The notes: a model not told the origin generated them from the letters alone. A stretch of DNA of 64,000 nucleotides from Clostridium transplantifaecale (GCF_900626075.1 NZ_UYZY01000007.1:124001-188000); one strand, 5' to 3'. Shown: positions 44,337 through 53,400, numbered from the stretch's first letter. Numbers and translations are program-made.

Positions 44337-45761
44337 TTGAAGAACAAAAAAGCGTTGGAAATGTTCTCAAACCTCCAGGAGGCTAATGAATGGCTGGATG
44401 CCATTATTGAACATTCTTTTGACGGAATATACATAACGGACGGCAGCGCCAATACCATCAAGGCCAACAGGGCCTATGAGACGATTACGGGCCTTAAGAA
44501 ATCCGAGGTGATCGGCTGCAACATGGAGGAGCTGGTGGAGAAAGGGATAGTATCGGCCAGCGGCTCCCTGATCGCCATCAGGGAAAAGCGCCCCGTCACA
44601 ATACGCCAGGAGTTTAAAACGGGCAAGAAGGCGCTGATTACCAGTTCTCCCATTTATAATGAAAAAGATGAGATTGTCATGGTAGTCACTAATGTCCGGG
44701 ATCTGACCGAGCTGTACAGTCTGCGGGAAGAGGTGGAGAAGACAAAGCAGGAAGAGATGCGCCTGAAAAGGGAACTGAGCCACGTCTATGAGCGGTTCAG
44801 CGTGGGCGATCAGATTGTTGCGGTGGATCGGAATTCTCTCCAGGCTTTTGTTCTGGCCGACAAGGTGGCCCCCTTAGACACGACAGTGATGCTCCTTGGG
44901 GAAACAGGAGTCGGAAAGGAAGTATTTGCAAAATATATCTATTCGGGAAGCGGAAGGAAGGAACAGAGCTTTATCAAAGTTAACTGTGGGGCAATTCCGG
45001 AAAATCTGATTGAGAGCGAGCTGTTCGGATATGAAAAAGGAGCTTTTACCGGGGCGGAGAGGAATGGAAAGATAGGCCTTTTTGAGGCCGCCAATCACGG
45101 AACCATTTTTCTTGACGAGATAGGGGAGCTTCCGATGAAGATGCAGGTAAAACTGCTGCGTGTCCTGCAGGAGAAAGAGACAACCAGGATTGGAAGTTCA
45201 AAACCGGTAAAGGTAAATGTCCGTGTGATTGCAGCGACGAACCGGAACCTGGAGGAGATGGTGGAAAAAAAGATGTTCCGGGAGGATCTCTATTACCGGC
45301 TGATGGTCTTTCCGATTACGATACCTCCGCTGCGTGAGCGCCGCGAGGATATTGTCCCCTTATCCACCCGATTTCTGGAGGAGCTGAACGGAAAATATGG
45401 ATTTCACAGGAGATTTACCCGGGAGGCCTGCCGGCTCATGATTGACTATCACTGGCCCGGCAATATCAGGGAACTCAGAAATATCGTTGAGAGGGCGGTA
45501 ATTATAAGCGCCGGGGATGAGATTACTCCGGAGTGCCTGCCTATTTTCCCCCATGGGCATCCGGTGCGGGAAGATGCAAGACAGAAGCCGGTTATGATCG
45601 GGCAGGTGGAGGACCTGAAAACGGCGATGGAAGAGCTGGAGCTGGAATACATAAACCATGCATATGAGAAATACGGCAACGTCAGGGACGCCGCCCGGAG
45701 TCTGGGAATGACGGCCTCTACGTTTGTCCGAAAAAGAAAGAGATATATGACAGGAGGATGA
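44337..45761 (+). CDS. PAS-domain sigma54-interacting transcriptional activator
   Basis: About 474 residues. It contains a PAS domain (about residues 15-115, with [27 protein letters not shown]), a coiled linker, then the AAA+ sigma54 activation domain: Walker A GETGVGKE, the sigma54-contact GAFTGA loop, Walker [11 protein letters not shown] and the arginine-finger segment. A Fis-type helix-turn-helix follows ([22 protein letters not shown]). The start is TTG 44337, 7 bases after AGAGG; a frame extending back to 44034 runs through repeat DNA. The PAS input suggests sensing of a small molecule or redox state. Two sigma54 promoters occur at 53.4-53.8 kb, making them candidate targets. Confidence 0.92.
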   Translation: MKNKKALEMFSNLQEANEWLDAIIEHSFDGIYITDGSANTIKANRAYETITGLKKSEVIGCNMEELVEKGIVSASGSLIAIREKRPVTIRQEFKTGKKALITSSPIYNEKDEIVMVVTNVRDLTELYSLREEVEKTKQEEMRLKRELSHVYERFSVGDQIVAVDRNSLQAFVLADKVAPLDTTVMLLGETGVGKEVFAKYIYSGSGRKEQSFIKVNCGAIPENLIESELFGYEKGAFTGAERNGKIGLFEAANHGTIFLDEIGELPMKMQVKLLRVLQEKETTRIGSSKPVKVNVRVIAATNRNLEEMVEKKMFREDLYYRLMVFPITIPPLRERREDIVPLSTRFLEELNGKYGFHRRFTREACRLMIDYHWPGNIRELRNIVERAVIISAGDEITPECLPIFPHGHPVREDARQKPVMIGQVEDLKTAMEELELEYINHAYEKYGNVRDAARSLGMTASTFVRKRKRYMTGG

Positions 45762-45764
45762 GAA

Positions 45765-46886
45765 ATGGAACAATATCTGGGAAAAGAGATTCCAAAACTG
45801 GGGTTTGGCCTTATGAGGCTCCCGAAAAATGGAGAAGCAATTGATGTGGAACAGACGAAAGAGATGGTCGATCTGTTTTTGGAGGCCGGATTCAATTATT
45901 TTGATACGTCATGGGGGTATATCGGTTCCGAGGATGCAGCCAGAGAAGCTCTGGTAAAACGCCATCCGCGCGACAGCTATCTGCTGGCGACGAAATGTCC
46001 CGCATGGGCGGCAAAATCCGAGGAGAAGGCAAAAAAGATGTTTTCCATGTCGCTTGAACGCACCGGAGCCGGATATTTTGATTTTTATCTGCTCCATAAT
46101 CTGGGAGAGAGCCGTAGCCATTTTTTTGATGACTATGGAATCTGGGATTTCCTGGCGGAAAAGAAAGCGGAGGGCCTGATCCGGCATCTCGGTTTTTCGT
46201 TCCACGACAAGGCGGAGGAGCTGGATAAGATTCTGACTGCGCATCCTGAGATGGAATTTGTACAGCTTCAGATTAATTATGCGGATTGGGAAGATCCATA
46301 CGTGGAGTCGGGTAATTGCTATGAGGTAGCCAGAAAGCACGGAAAACCTGTTATTATCATGGAACCTGTAAAAGGAGGAACGCTGGCAGCCCTCCCGGAG
46401 GAGGCCGAGGCCATTTTCAGGGAGGCGGATCCTGAGGCGTCACCTTCCTCCTGGGCTATCCGTTATGCCGCTTCCCTTGACGGCGTGATTACCGTCCTCT
46501 CGGGAATGTCGGACACGGCGCAGATGAAGGATAATATTTCTTTTATGAGAGATTTTAAACCGCTTACGGAACAAGATTATGAAACCATCGCCAGGGTGAA
46601 AAAAGTTCTCGATTCCTGCCATACGGTTCCCTGTACGGCCTGCGGTTACTGCATGGAAGGCTGTCCGAAATCCGTGGCAATCTACGGCACATTCCAGGCG
46701 GTAAATATTTATAACAGGTACCAGGATTTGAAGGGAGCCAGGGGCAAATACATCTGGAACACCAACGGCCATGGCTGGGCAAAGGCATCTGAGTGTATAG
46801 GATGCGGAGCCTGCGAGGAAGTATGTCCTCAGCATATTTCTATCCGGGATGAACTTTCAAAAGCGGCAGAGATCCTGGAGGAGTAG
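45765..46886 (+). CDS. Aldo/keto reductase with C-terminal [4Fe-4S] domain
   Basis: A 373-residue protein. Residues 1-270 form the aldo/keto reductase barrel (LGFGLMRLPKNG, FDTSWGYIGSEDAAREAL, LLHNL). The C-terminal third carries ferredoxin-like clusters, CTACGYCMEGCPKSV and CIGCGACEEVCP, suggesting electron transfer between Fe-S centres and the reductase site. Such fusions are widespread in anaerobes, with unknown substrates. Its ribosome site AGGAGG lies inside the last codons of the activator gene, so the pair is co-translated. A paralogue is at 48845. Confidence 0.92.
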   Translation: MEQYLGKEIPKLGFGLMRLPKNGEAIDVEQTKEMVDLFLEAGFNYFDTSWGYIGSEDAAREALVKRHPRDSYLLATKCPAWAAKSEEKAKKMFSMSLERTGAGYFDFYLLHNLGESRSHFFDDYGIWDFLAEKKAEGLIRHLGFSFHDKAEELDKILTAHPEMEFVQLQINYADWEDPYVESGNCYEVARKHGKPVIIMEPVKGGTLAALPEEAEAIFREADPEASPSSWAIRYAASLDGVITVLSGMSDTAQMKDNISFMRDFKPLTEQDYETIARVKKVLDSCHTVPCTACGYCMEGCPKSVAIYGTFQAVNIYNRYQDLKGARGKYIWNTNGHGWAKASECIGCGACEEVCPQHISIRDELSKAAEILEE

Positions 46887-46944
46887 GGAAACAGGAATAC
46901 GAGAGAACAGAATACGAGAGAACAGATTACGGGGAGATAAGAGT

Positions 46945-48081
46945 ATGGAAGAGAATGAAAACAGCGAAATCGATACGGGTCCGGAGACGGAAGAAGAACT
47001 TTACACGGTGAGGCCGGAGTTTGTTATTCCGAAGGAGGAACTCTGCCGCAAGTGCGGACAGAGGAGAATTGACAGGAGTAAAAGCCGTAATTCAATCCTC
47101 TGCCGTCAATGCAGGGAAGAGCAGATCCGGTATCCATTTCCAAAGCTGATGATACCAATCGTACTTGTGGCTCTTGCCGTGATTGCACTGGCTATGGCCC
47201 GGACCCCCAAGGTTATAAAATACTACAAGATTTACAGTCAGGCGGAACGCCAGGCCTCGGAGGGGGAAATTTACCCGGTTCTTCAGAATCTTATGGAAGT
47301 GATGGAAGCCTATCCCGGATCGGTTCCGGTTGCCGAGGAGATGATTGATCTGGCTATGGAATACGGCTACTACGATGCGGCAGCTTACTTCCTGAATGAA
47401 TATCTGGTGGGTGAAGAGGTCAATGACAATACGTATTCAAAAATAATGGGGTATACGTATAAGCTGGAGCGTTTTTATAACACTTCAGATCAAATGGAGG
47501 TAATTGCAGCGGAAGTTCTTTCTGAAAACCCGGATGCCCCTCCTTATGACACGCTTAAAGAACGTTTATTTGAACTTTTAAAGGATGACGACTACGATAA
47601 GACGCTGCTCTATTACTATCTGGCCAGTTTTACGGAGGATCAGAAGGAGGCCAGGGGCTACCTGGAAGAGAGCGTCAAGGCAGACGGCCGTTTTAATGAG
47701 CCTCTGGTCCTTCTGGGAACCAATATGAGAAGGAGCGGCGATTTCGACGGCGCAAGGGAATGCTATGAGAAAGTTTATTCCAGGGATCACCACGATGCCG
47801 GTGCACTTCGTGCCCTGGGTATTCTCTGCCTGCTGGAGGGAGAGAAGGAGAGAGGACTTGAATTGGTGAACCAGGCCTACGAGGAGAACCCGGAGCTGGC
47901 GTATGTAAAAGAAACGCTGATCATCGCCTGCATGGAAAATGGAGATAATTCTAAAGCGAAAGAGTATCAGGCGCAATTTGAGAAGGAAGGGACGGAGTTT
48001 GACGGGGAATTCGGCGGCTATCTGAGCGGCAAAGTCAGTCTCCATGATTACTATGTGGATGCAGGGGAGGGAGAGCTATGA
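46945..48081 (+). CDS. Zinc-ribbon membrane protein with TPR-like repeats
   Basis: About 378 residues. It begins with an acidic tail, then a four-Cys zinc ribbon (CRKCGQRR...CRQC), then one membrane helix (LMIPIVLVALAVIALAMA) near residue 75. The rest is helical repeats resembling TPRs (EPLVLLGTNMRRSGDFDGARECYEKVYSRDHHDAGALRALG). The ribbon would be cytoplasmic and the repeats extracellular. The start is ATG 46945 behind GGGGAG. It is coupled (ATGA overlap) to the membrane zincin gene, so it may scaffold that protein. Function is unknown. Confidence 0.8.
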   Translation: MEENENSEIDTGPETEEELYTVRPEFVIPKEELCRKCGQRRIDRSKSRNSILCRQCREEQIRYPFPKLMIPIVLVALAVIALAMARTPKVIKYYKIYSQAERQASEGEIYPVLQNLMEVMEAYPGSVPVAEEMIDLAMEYGYYDAAAYFLNEYLVGEEVNDNTYSKIMGYTYKLERFYNTSDQMEVIAAEVLSENPDAPPYDTLKERLFELLKDDDYDKTLLYYYLASFTEDQKEARGYLEESVKADGRFNEPLVLLGTNMRRSGDFDGARECYEKVYSRDHHDAGALRALGILCLLEGEKERGLELVNQAYEENPELAYVKETLIIACMENGDNSKAKEYQAQFEKEGTEFDGEFGGYLSGKVSLHDYYVDAGEGEL

Positions 48082-48608
48082 TCATAATTCCAGGATTTTT
48101 GATTTCAATGCTGACATTTCCGGGCGTGATGGTCCATGAATTTGCGCATCAGCTATTTTGCCGCCTGTTCGGAGTGCCTGTCTATGATGTCGTCTATTTC
48201 CAGATGAAAAACCCGAGCGGCTATGTGTCCCACGAACCCGCGGAGAATCCTCTGGCATCGTTTATGATTTCAGTAGGACCGTTTATCGTCAATACAATTG
48301 TGGGAATGTTTGTAGTCTTTCCGGCGGCGATTGAACTGTTCCAGTTTAAGGTATATCACAATCCGCTGGCGCTGATCCTCGGCTGGCTGGGAATTTCCAT
48401 TCTGATGCATTCCTTCCCAAGCACGGGAGATGCCAAGGTGATGGTACAGAATATTTTAAAGAATCCGGATGTAAATCCGGCGGTCAAAATCATAACTGCA
48501 CCCGTGATCGGTCTCATTTATCTGGGCGCGATAGGCTCCATGATGTGGCTGGATTTGATTTATGCTGTTTTTATGGCTATGGTCTTACCGAATCTGATAA
48601 TCTGGTAA
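48078..48608 (+). CDS. Membrane zincin-like protein (HEFAH motif, M50-like)
   Basis: A 176-residue protein with three or four membrane helices. HEFAH near residues 18-22 lies at the end of the first helix, as in site-2-protease-type (M50) and DUF3267-like membrane metallopeptidases. A second conserved segment, SFPSTGDAKVM, may supply the third zinc ligand (Asp). It is short and has no PDZ domain. It overlaps the TPR gene by 4 bases. Peptidase activity is plausible but not shown. Confidence 0.78.
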   Translation: MIIIPGFLISMLTFPGVMVHEFAHQLFCRLFGVPVYDVVYFQMKNPSGYVSHEPAENPLASFMISVGPFIVNTIVGMFVVFPAAIELFQFKVYHNPLALILGWLGISILMHSFPSTGDAKVMVQNILKNPDVNPAVKIITAPVIGLIYLGAIGSMMWLDLIYAVFMAMVLPNLIIW

Positions 48609-48641
48609 ATGCAAATGACGGACGGGGCCGAATCCTCCCCG

Positions 48642-48708
48642 GTCTTCAGTCCCGCCGCTAACCTGTCCGGGATTCCCCTCGCCAAACCAACCGCCGGGAC
48701 TGAAGACT
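48642..48708. repeat. Palindromic intergenic element, copy E (67-bp short form)
   Basis: GTCTTCAGTCCCG (48642-48654) and CGGGACTGAAGAC (from 48695) are the perfect ends. Only 40 bases lie between, including GGGATTCCCC, so it is an internally deleted version of copies A, B and D. Confidence 0.65.
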
Positions 48709-48773
48709 CAGCCAACCACCGTCCCATGCCGTTCACCATTTTCCACAAATCCGACAAATCCGTTCAAAAAAGC

Positions 48774-48804
48774 TTGACTTCGAGTTAACTCCAAGGTGTA
48801 TGCT
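48774..48804 (+). promoter_or_regulatory. MerR-type promoter with 19-base spacer and operator
   Basis: TTGACT (48774-48779) and TATGCT (48799-48804) are separated by 19 bases instead of 17. The spacer holds the dyad CTT-n-GAGTTAACTC-n-AAG (48778-48795). Overlong spacers with a central dyad are the hallmark of MerR-family activators, which twist the DNA to align the boxes. No merR gene is in this window. Confidence 0.8.
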
Positions 48805-48844
48805 TTTAAAGATAAAGGAAACGGACGACCAAAGGAGGTTTAAA

Positions 48845-49984
48845 ATGGTATATAAAGAATTTCAGGGTTTGAAATTATCGGCTCTTGGATTTGGGGCGAT
48901 GCGTCTGCCTGTGGCGGGGGATACGCCGGATTCACCAATTGATGAAGTACGGACGGCTGAGATGGTGGATTATGCTATCAAACATGGCGTGAATTATTTT
49001 GATACCGCGTATGGCTACCATGACGGAAAGTCTGAGATTGTCATGGGAAAGGTGCTGAGCGCATATCCCAGAGACAGTTATTATCTGGCCACAAAATTTC
49101 CCGGATATGATTTATCGAATATGGGAAAGGTCGAGGAGATTTTTGAGGAGCAGCTTAAAAAATGCGGTGCGGATTATTTTGATTTTTATCTGTTACACAA
49201 TGTATATGAAAAAAATATCGACCCGTATCTGGATCCCCAATACGGAATTATGGATTATCTGATGAAACAGAAGGAGAGCGGGCGTATCCGGCATCTTGGT
49301 TTTTCCGCGCACGGCCGTTATGATACAATGAAACGTTTTCTGGATGTCTATGGGGACAGGATGGAGTTCTGCCAAATCCAGCTTAATTATCTGGACTGGA
49401 AACTGCAGGATGCCAGGGCAAAGGCGGAGCTTCTGAATCAATATAACATTCCCATTTGGGTGATGGAGCCTTTGCGGGGCGGCAAACTGGCTGAGCTTTC
49501 GGAGGAAAATGAGGCAAAGCTGAAGGCGCTCCGGCCGGAAGAAGAGATTCCTGCCTGGGCATTCCGGTTCCTTCAGACAATATCGGGAGTAACGGTGACG
49601 CTCTCCGGCATGTCGAGTATGGAGCAGCTTGAAAAGAATATTGAGACATATACTCAGGATAAACCGCTGAGCGAAGGAGAGATGGAGGCACTTCTTGAAA
49701 TTGCCGACAGTATGTTGGATATTCTTCCGTGTACCGCCTGCCGCTACTGTGTAACCCACTGTCCCAAAGGGCTGGATATTCCGGTACTGTTATCCCTGTA
49801 TAATGAAACACGCTATGTAAACGGACTGATCACCCACATGGCTGTTGATGCCCTGCAGGAAGATAAACGGCCCGATGCATGTATCGGCTGCCGGAGCTGT
49901 GAGGCCGTCTGTCCGCAGCAGCTTGGAATAGCAGGGGCTATGAAGGATTTTGTGGTGAAATTAAACCAGCCTGCCGGATTGTAA
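48845..49984 (+). CDS. Aldo/keto reductase with C-terminal [4Fe-4S] domain, second copy
   Basis: About 379 residues, the same architecture as the protein at 45765: barrel with LGFGAMRLP, FDTAYGYHDGKSE and LLHNV, then Cys clusters CTACRYCVTHCPKGLD and CIGCRSCEAVCPQ. The start is ATG 48845 behind AAAGGAGG. Unlike its paralogue it stands alone and is under a MerR-type promoter, so it may respond to a toxic aldehyde, a metal or redox stress. A terminator follows. Confidence 0.93.
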   Translation: MVYKEFQGLKLSALGFGAMRLPVAGDTPDSPIDEVRTAEMVDYAIKHGVNYFDTAYGYHDGKSEIVMGKVLSAYPRDSYYLATKFPGYDLSNMGKVEEIFEEQLKKCGADYFDFYLLHNVYEKNIDPYLDPQYGIMDYLMKQKESGRIRHLGFSAHGRYDTMKRFLDVYGDRMEFCQIQLNYLDWKLQDARAKAELLNQYNIPIWVMEPLRGGKLAELSEENEAKLKALRPEEEIPAWAFRFLQTISGVTVTLSGMSSMEQLEKNIETYTQDKPLSEGEMEALLEIADSMLDILPCTACRYCVTHCPKGLDIPVLLSLYNETRYVNGLITHMAVDALQEDKRPDACIGCRSCEAVCPQQLGIAGAMKDFVVKLNQPAGL

Positions 49985-50016
49985 CTGTCAATAAATTAAA
50001 CGCCGCAAGCGAAAAA

Positions 50017-50071
50017 GGTATTGTGCGGAACCGTTTCCTAGTGTGAAGACGGTATCGCGCGATACCTTTTT
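50017..50071 (+). terminator. Terminator after the MerR-controlled reductase gene
   Basis: GGTATTGTGCG (50017-50027) pairs with CGCGCGATACC (50056-50066), with G-T wobbles, followed by TTTTT. Confidence 0.75.
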
Positions 50072-50117
50072 AATATCATAGGAAAGAATCCAATGGTACA
50101 GGAAGAAAAAGAGTGGA

Positions 50118-50255
50118 TTGACGGAGAATCGGGTACAGCTTATACTTAATGTAAGTGACCGGGCCGGGACATATCACAAAGCGGTTTATCTTGAACAGCT
50201 CTTGCAGCGGCTCACAGAGAACGGGCTGACGGCAGATGGAGGAGATGGCAGATGA
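50118..50255 (+). CDS. Possible 45-residue small protein
   Basis: A frame from TTG 50118 to TGA 50253-50255 encodes about 45 residues, including VSDRAGTYHKAVYLEQLLQRL. Its stop overlaps the ATG of the next small gene (ATGA), a typical sign of translational coupling. The upstream ribosome site is poor and the sequence is unrecognised. It could instead be a non-coding leader or a fragment of a lost gene. Confidence 0.3.
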   Translation: MTENRVQLILNVSDRAGTYHKAVYLEQLLQRLTENGLTADGGDGR

Positions 50256-50497
50256 TAGAAAAGTTTAAGAAAATGTTATTTTCAGAGAATGGGATGAGAA
50301 TTGTAAACGTATTGTTTTTCCTGTCCCTGTGCTTAAGAAGCAGGATTGTTGTCATATGCACATTCAGCATCTGGACGGCCTTTTTACTGTATTCGAGAAA
50401 GAAGACGGAGTCGGGAATGATGAAGATATTTTATTTATTATTAATCATTCTGGCACTTGTCGTTGTAGCGGCAAATATTTATTCTTTAATTCATTGA
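50252..50497 (+). CDS. Small membrane protein of unknown function
   Basis: 81 residues with two or three hydrophobic segments (IVNVLFFLSLCLRS, IVVICTFSIWTAFLLY, MKIFYLLLIILALVVVAANIYSL). GGAGGAG precedes the ATG. There is no recognised motif. It is followed by a strong bidirectional terminator. Confidence 0.65.
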   Translation: MIEKFKKMLFSENGMRIVNVLFFLSLCLRSRIVVICTFSIWTAFLLYSRKKTESGMMKIFYLLLIILALVVVAANIYSLIH

Positions 50498-50544
50498 GTC
50501 CGTGAGTCTATCCATAATACCGGGACGGGTGAGATGGAGTATTC

Positions 50545-50586
50545 AACGAAAAAAGCAGGGAATGTGAGAACCCTGCTTTTTTCGTT
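50545..50586. terminator. Strong bidirectional terminator
   Basis: AACGAAAAAAGCAGGG (50545-50560) pairs perfectly with CCCTGCTTTTTTCGTT (50571-50586) over 10 bases. T-runs on each strand serve both the small membrane gene and the converging CoA-transferase gene. Confidence 0.9.
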
Positions 50587-50601
50587 ACAACAACGGAATT
50601 G

Positions 50602-51897
50602 TTAATCACAATGAAAACGTTCTTCATACACCTTTCTTAAACCATCCCTGAAATCAGGGTGGGCCACCTCAATCAGAGCTGCAGCCCTCTGCCTCAAAGT
50701 TTTTCCCTTCAGTTTTGCAACCCCGTATTCCGTCACTACATAGTCGATATCATTTCTGGAAGTAGTGACGGCGGCGCCTTCATCGAGCAGGGGAACAATC
50801 TTGGAGATTTTTCCTTTTGCTGCGGTGGAGGGGAAAGCGAGGATAGAACGGCCGTTTGCCGCCATGGCTGCGCCGCGCACGAAATCAACCTGTCCGCCGA
50901 CACCGCTGATCTGGGTGAGCCCAACGGATTCGGATGCGGCCTGGCCCATGAGATCGACCTGGACGCAGGAGTTGATGGAAACGATATTGTCTTCCTTCAT
51001 GACTTCCACCGGATTATTGACATAGTCGACCGGCAGCATGGTGACATCGGGATTTTTGTCTACAAAATCGTAGAGTTTTTTTGTACCCATCAGGAAGCTG
51101 GCTACATATTTGCCGGGATTCGTCTTTTTCAGGCGGTTTGTGATGACTCCTGCTTCGGCCAGCTCCACAACCCCGTCGGAAAACATCTCCGAGTGGATGC
51201 CCAAATCTTTTTTATTCCCCAGAAAACGGAGTACGGCGTCGGGAATGGCTCCGATTCCAAGCTGCAATGTATCTCCATCCCGGATAAGTTCTGCACAGTT
51301 GGCGCCTATGGCAAGCTCCACATCCCCGATTACAGGGGGAGCCAGTGTGAGGAGAGGAGCGTCGTGCTCGACAATGGCGGTAACTTCCGACAGATTGACT
51401 GTTCCGCCGAAGGTTGCAGGCATCTGCGGGTTTACCTGGACGATCACGGTTTTTGCCGATTTTGCCGCCTGAAGCGTGTAATCTACGGAGACTCCCAGGC
51501 TTAAATTGCCGTTCTCATCGGGAGGGGCGGCCTGAATCAGGGCGACATCCACCGGGAGGCTGCCGTTTCTGAACAGACGCGGTATTTCAGAGAAAAAACA
51601 GGGAGTGAAGTCGCCCCGTCCTTCCGCTACTGCTTTTCTGGTGGAACCTCCGACAAACAGGGAATTGTGGCGGAAATGTTTTTCCATTCCCGGGGCGCAG
51701 TATTCGGCTCTGCCCATGGCTACCATGTGCACGATCTCTACATTTTCATACTGCCCGGCTTTTTTAACTAAAACATCTAAAAGATAGGACGGTTCTCCGC
51801 AGGCGTGTCCGACTACGACGCGATCTCCGGAGTGGATCAGGTTAAGCGCCTGATCCGCGTCCATTTTTTTACTTTGGTAAAGCTCTTCAAAAGACAT
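50602..51897 (-). CDS. abfT: 4-hydroxybutyrate CoA-transferase
   Basis: It moves CoA from acetyl-CoA or another acyl-CoA to 4-hydroxybutyrate. The 431-residue protein belongs to the acetyl-CoA hydrolase/transferase (Cat1/Cat2) family: GDRVVVGHACGEPSYLL early, GIGAIPDAVLRFLGNKKDLGIHSEMFSDG with the likely catalytic Glu near residue 237, and YGVAKLKGKTLRQRA late. It lies 48 bases downstream of the 4-hydroxybutyryl-CoA dehydratase gene on the same strand, giving the two-step route from 4-hydroxybutyrate to crotonyl-CoA. AGGAGG is 11 bases upstream of the start. Confidence 0.93.
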   Translation of the reverse strand: MSFEELYQSKKMDADQALNLIHSGDRVVVGHACGEPSYLLDVLVKKAGQYENVEIVHMVAMGRAEYCAPGMEKHFRHNSLFVGGSTRKAVAEGRGDFTPCFFSEIPRLFRNGSLPVDVALIQAAPPDENGNLSLGVSVDYTLQAAKSAKTVIVQVNPQMPATFGGTVNLSEVTAIVEHDAPLLTLAPPVIGDVELAIGANCAELIRDGDTLQLGIGAIPDAVLRFLGNKKDLGIHSEMFSDGVVELAEAGVITNRLKKTNPGKYVASFLMGTKKLYDFVDKNPDVTMLPVDYVNNPVEVMKEDNIVSINSCVQVDLMGQAASESVGLTQISGVGGQVDFVRGAAMAANGRSILAFPSTAAKGKISKIVPLLDEGAAVTTSRNDIDYVVTEYGVAKLKGKTLRQRAAALIEVAHPDFRDGLRKVYEERFHCD

Positions 51898-51945
51898 AAT
51901 CGGTAGTTCCTCCTGTCTGATATTGTGACGGATCCTGCACCTGAA

Positions 51946-53400
51946 TCAATCCCGGCTGATTCCGGCAATCTCTTTAGCCAGTTTTTTCTTCATTCCGATA
52001 TTACCCTGGCGGGCAATCATGATTCTCTGGGCCTGAGGGGAACCGGCTCCGTGCATGGATTCGGTGCGGTAGCCGACCGCGGCCGAGCCGAGAGTAAGGT
52101 TTTCGATCAGGCGCATGATACGCATTCTGTCTTCCGTCGGAATATCGTTCACACCCCGGAAATATTTGTCTATGTATTTTCCAAGTTTCGGGTCCCTTAA
52201 ATCCTTCTCGGACGGGGCCGTAACCATCAGGCCGCCGGCAATATCCTCGGCCAGTCTTGCAATCTCATACGGAAATCTCGTAACGTTCTGTTTGCACACG
52301 TTAGCAAGGAGAAGATCGATGAGGTAGTTGCCTGATTTTGTCGGGGTACCCTCGGCCGAACACGCGATGCCGCAGCAGTAAAGTGTTTCGTTTAAGTGAG
52401 TCATCTCGATCAGTTTATCTTTTACATGGGATGCCCTGGCTGCGCCGTTATAATCGGCTGCGGTTGCGGCTGCCCCAATCAGGACGTCACCGACGCCTAC
52501 CTTGCAGCCGCCGTAGGACTGCCTGTGATAGCCGGCAAAACGCTCCACTAATACCCCGGCAAACTCGGCTTCCCCATTGAGGAAAATGCGGTCATTGGGA
52601 ATAAATACGTCATCGAAAATAACAAGCGCTTCCATTCCGCCGAACCGGCTGTTGCCGACATCGATATCAGAGTCTTCCAGCTTTCTTGTATCGCAGGACT
52701 GACGGCCTACAATCATGAAAATGCCATCCGCATCCGTAGGACATGCGAAAGATACGGCATAATCCCTGTCATCCGGTCCCATGGACTGTGTGGGCATAAC
52801 AATCACTTCGTGGGAGTTTACAAAGCCGGTCTGATGAGCCTTGGCGCCCCGGACTACAATGCCGTCCGGCCGTCTTTCCACAACGCGGAGGAAAAGGTCG
52901 GGATCCTTCTGGGCATGCGGAGCCAGGGAGCGGTCACCCTTTGGATCCGTCATGGCGCCGTCCACGGTGAGATCATTTTCCTGTGTATAAAGAAGGAATT
53001 TCTTGAAATTTTCAAAATAATCTGTGCCATACTTTTCATCGATTTCATAGGTGGTGCTGTAGACTGCGTTGAAGGCATCCATACCGACACAGCGCTGGAA
53101 GCAGGCTGCCGTTTTCTGTCCGCAGAGGCGCTGCATTTTAACTTTTTTAATGAGGTCCTGCGCATTCAGATGAATATTTGTAAAACGGTTAATCTTTTCC
53201 CCCGTCAGGTTGGAGGAGGCAGTCATTAAATCTTCATATTCCGGCATCTGAGCCAGATCATATGTCATTTTTACCGAGTTAAGAGACGGACGCAGAATCG
53301 GATCGTCAACCGGATTCTCAATCTTTTCCCCAAACATGTAAACCTGAAGGTTCAATTTCCTCATACTTTCAACGTACTGTTCCCCTGTCATTAAAGCCAT
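51946..53400 (-). CDS. abfD: 4-hydroxybutyryl-CoA dehydratase
   Basis: It dehydrates 4-hydroxybutyryl-CoA to crotonyl-CoA (and isomerises vinylacetyl-CoA) with FAD and an unusual [4Fe-4S] cluster. The 484-residue length is right. The cluster ligands known from the Clostridium aminobutyricum enzyme are present: two Cys in CGQKTAACFQRC near residues 100 and 104, His 292 and Cys 299 in YHRQSYGGC. The flavin fold is of the acyl-CoA dehydrogenase/HpaB type. The enzyme is oxygen-sensitive. It is first in a - strand operon with a consensus sigma54 promoter at 53457-53472. The adjacent divergent operon begins with a NifU-like scaffold gene that could supply its cluster. Confidence 0.96.
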   Translation of the reverse strand: MALMTGEQYVESMRKLNLQVYMFGEKIENPVDDPILRPSLNSVKMTYDLAQMPEYEDLMTASSNLTGEKINRFTNIHLNAQDLIKKVKMQRLCGQKTAACFQRCVGMDAFNAVYSTTYEIDEKYGTDYFENFKKFLLYTQENDLTVDGAMTDPKGDRSLAPHAQKDPDLFLRVVERRPDGIVVRGAKAHQTGFVNSHEVIVMPTQSMGPDDRDYAVSFACPTDADGIFMIVGRQSCDTRKLEDSDIDVGNSRFGGMEALVIFDDVFIPNDRIFLNGEAEFAGVLVERFAGYHRQSYGGCKVGVGDVLIGAAATAADYNGAARASHVKDKLIEMTHLNETLYCCGIACSAEGTPTKSGNYLIDLLLANVCKQNVTRFPYEIARLAEDIAGGLMVTAPSEKDLRDPKLGKYIDKYFRGVNDIPTEDRMRIMRLIENLTLGSAAVGYRTESMHGAGSPQAQRIMIARQGNIGMKKKLAKEIAGISRD

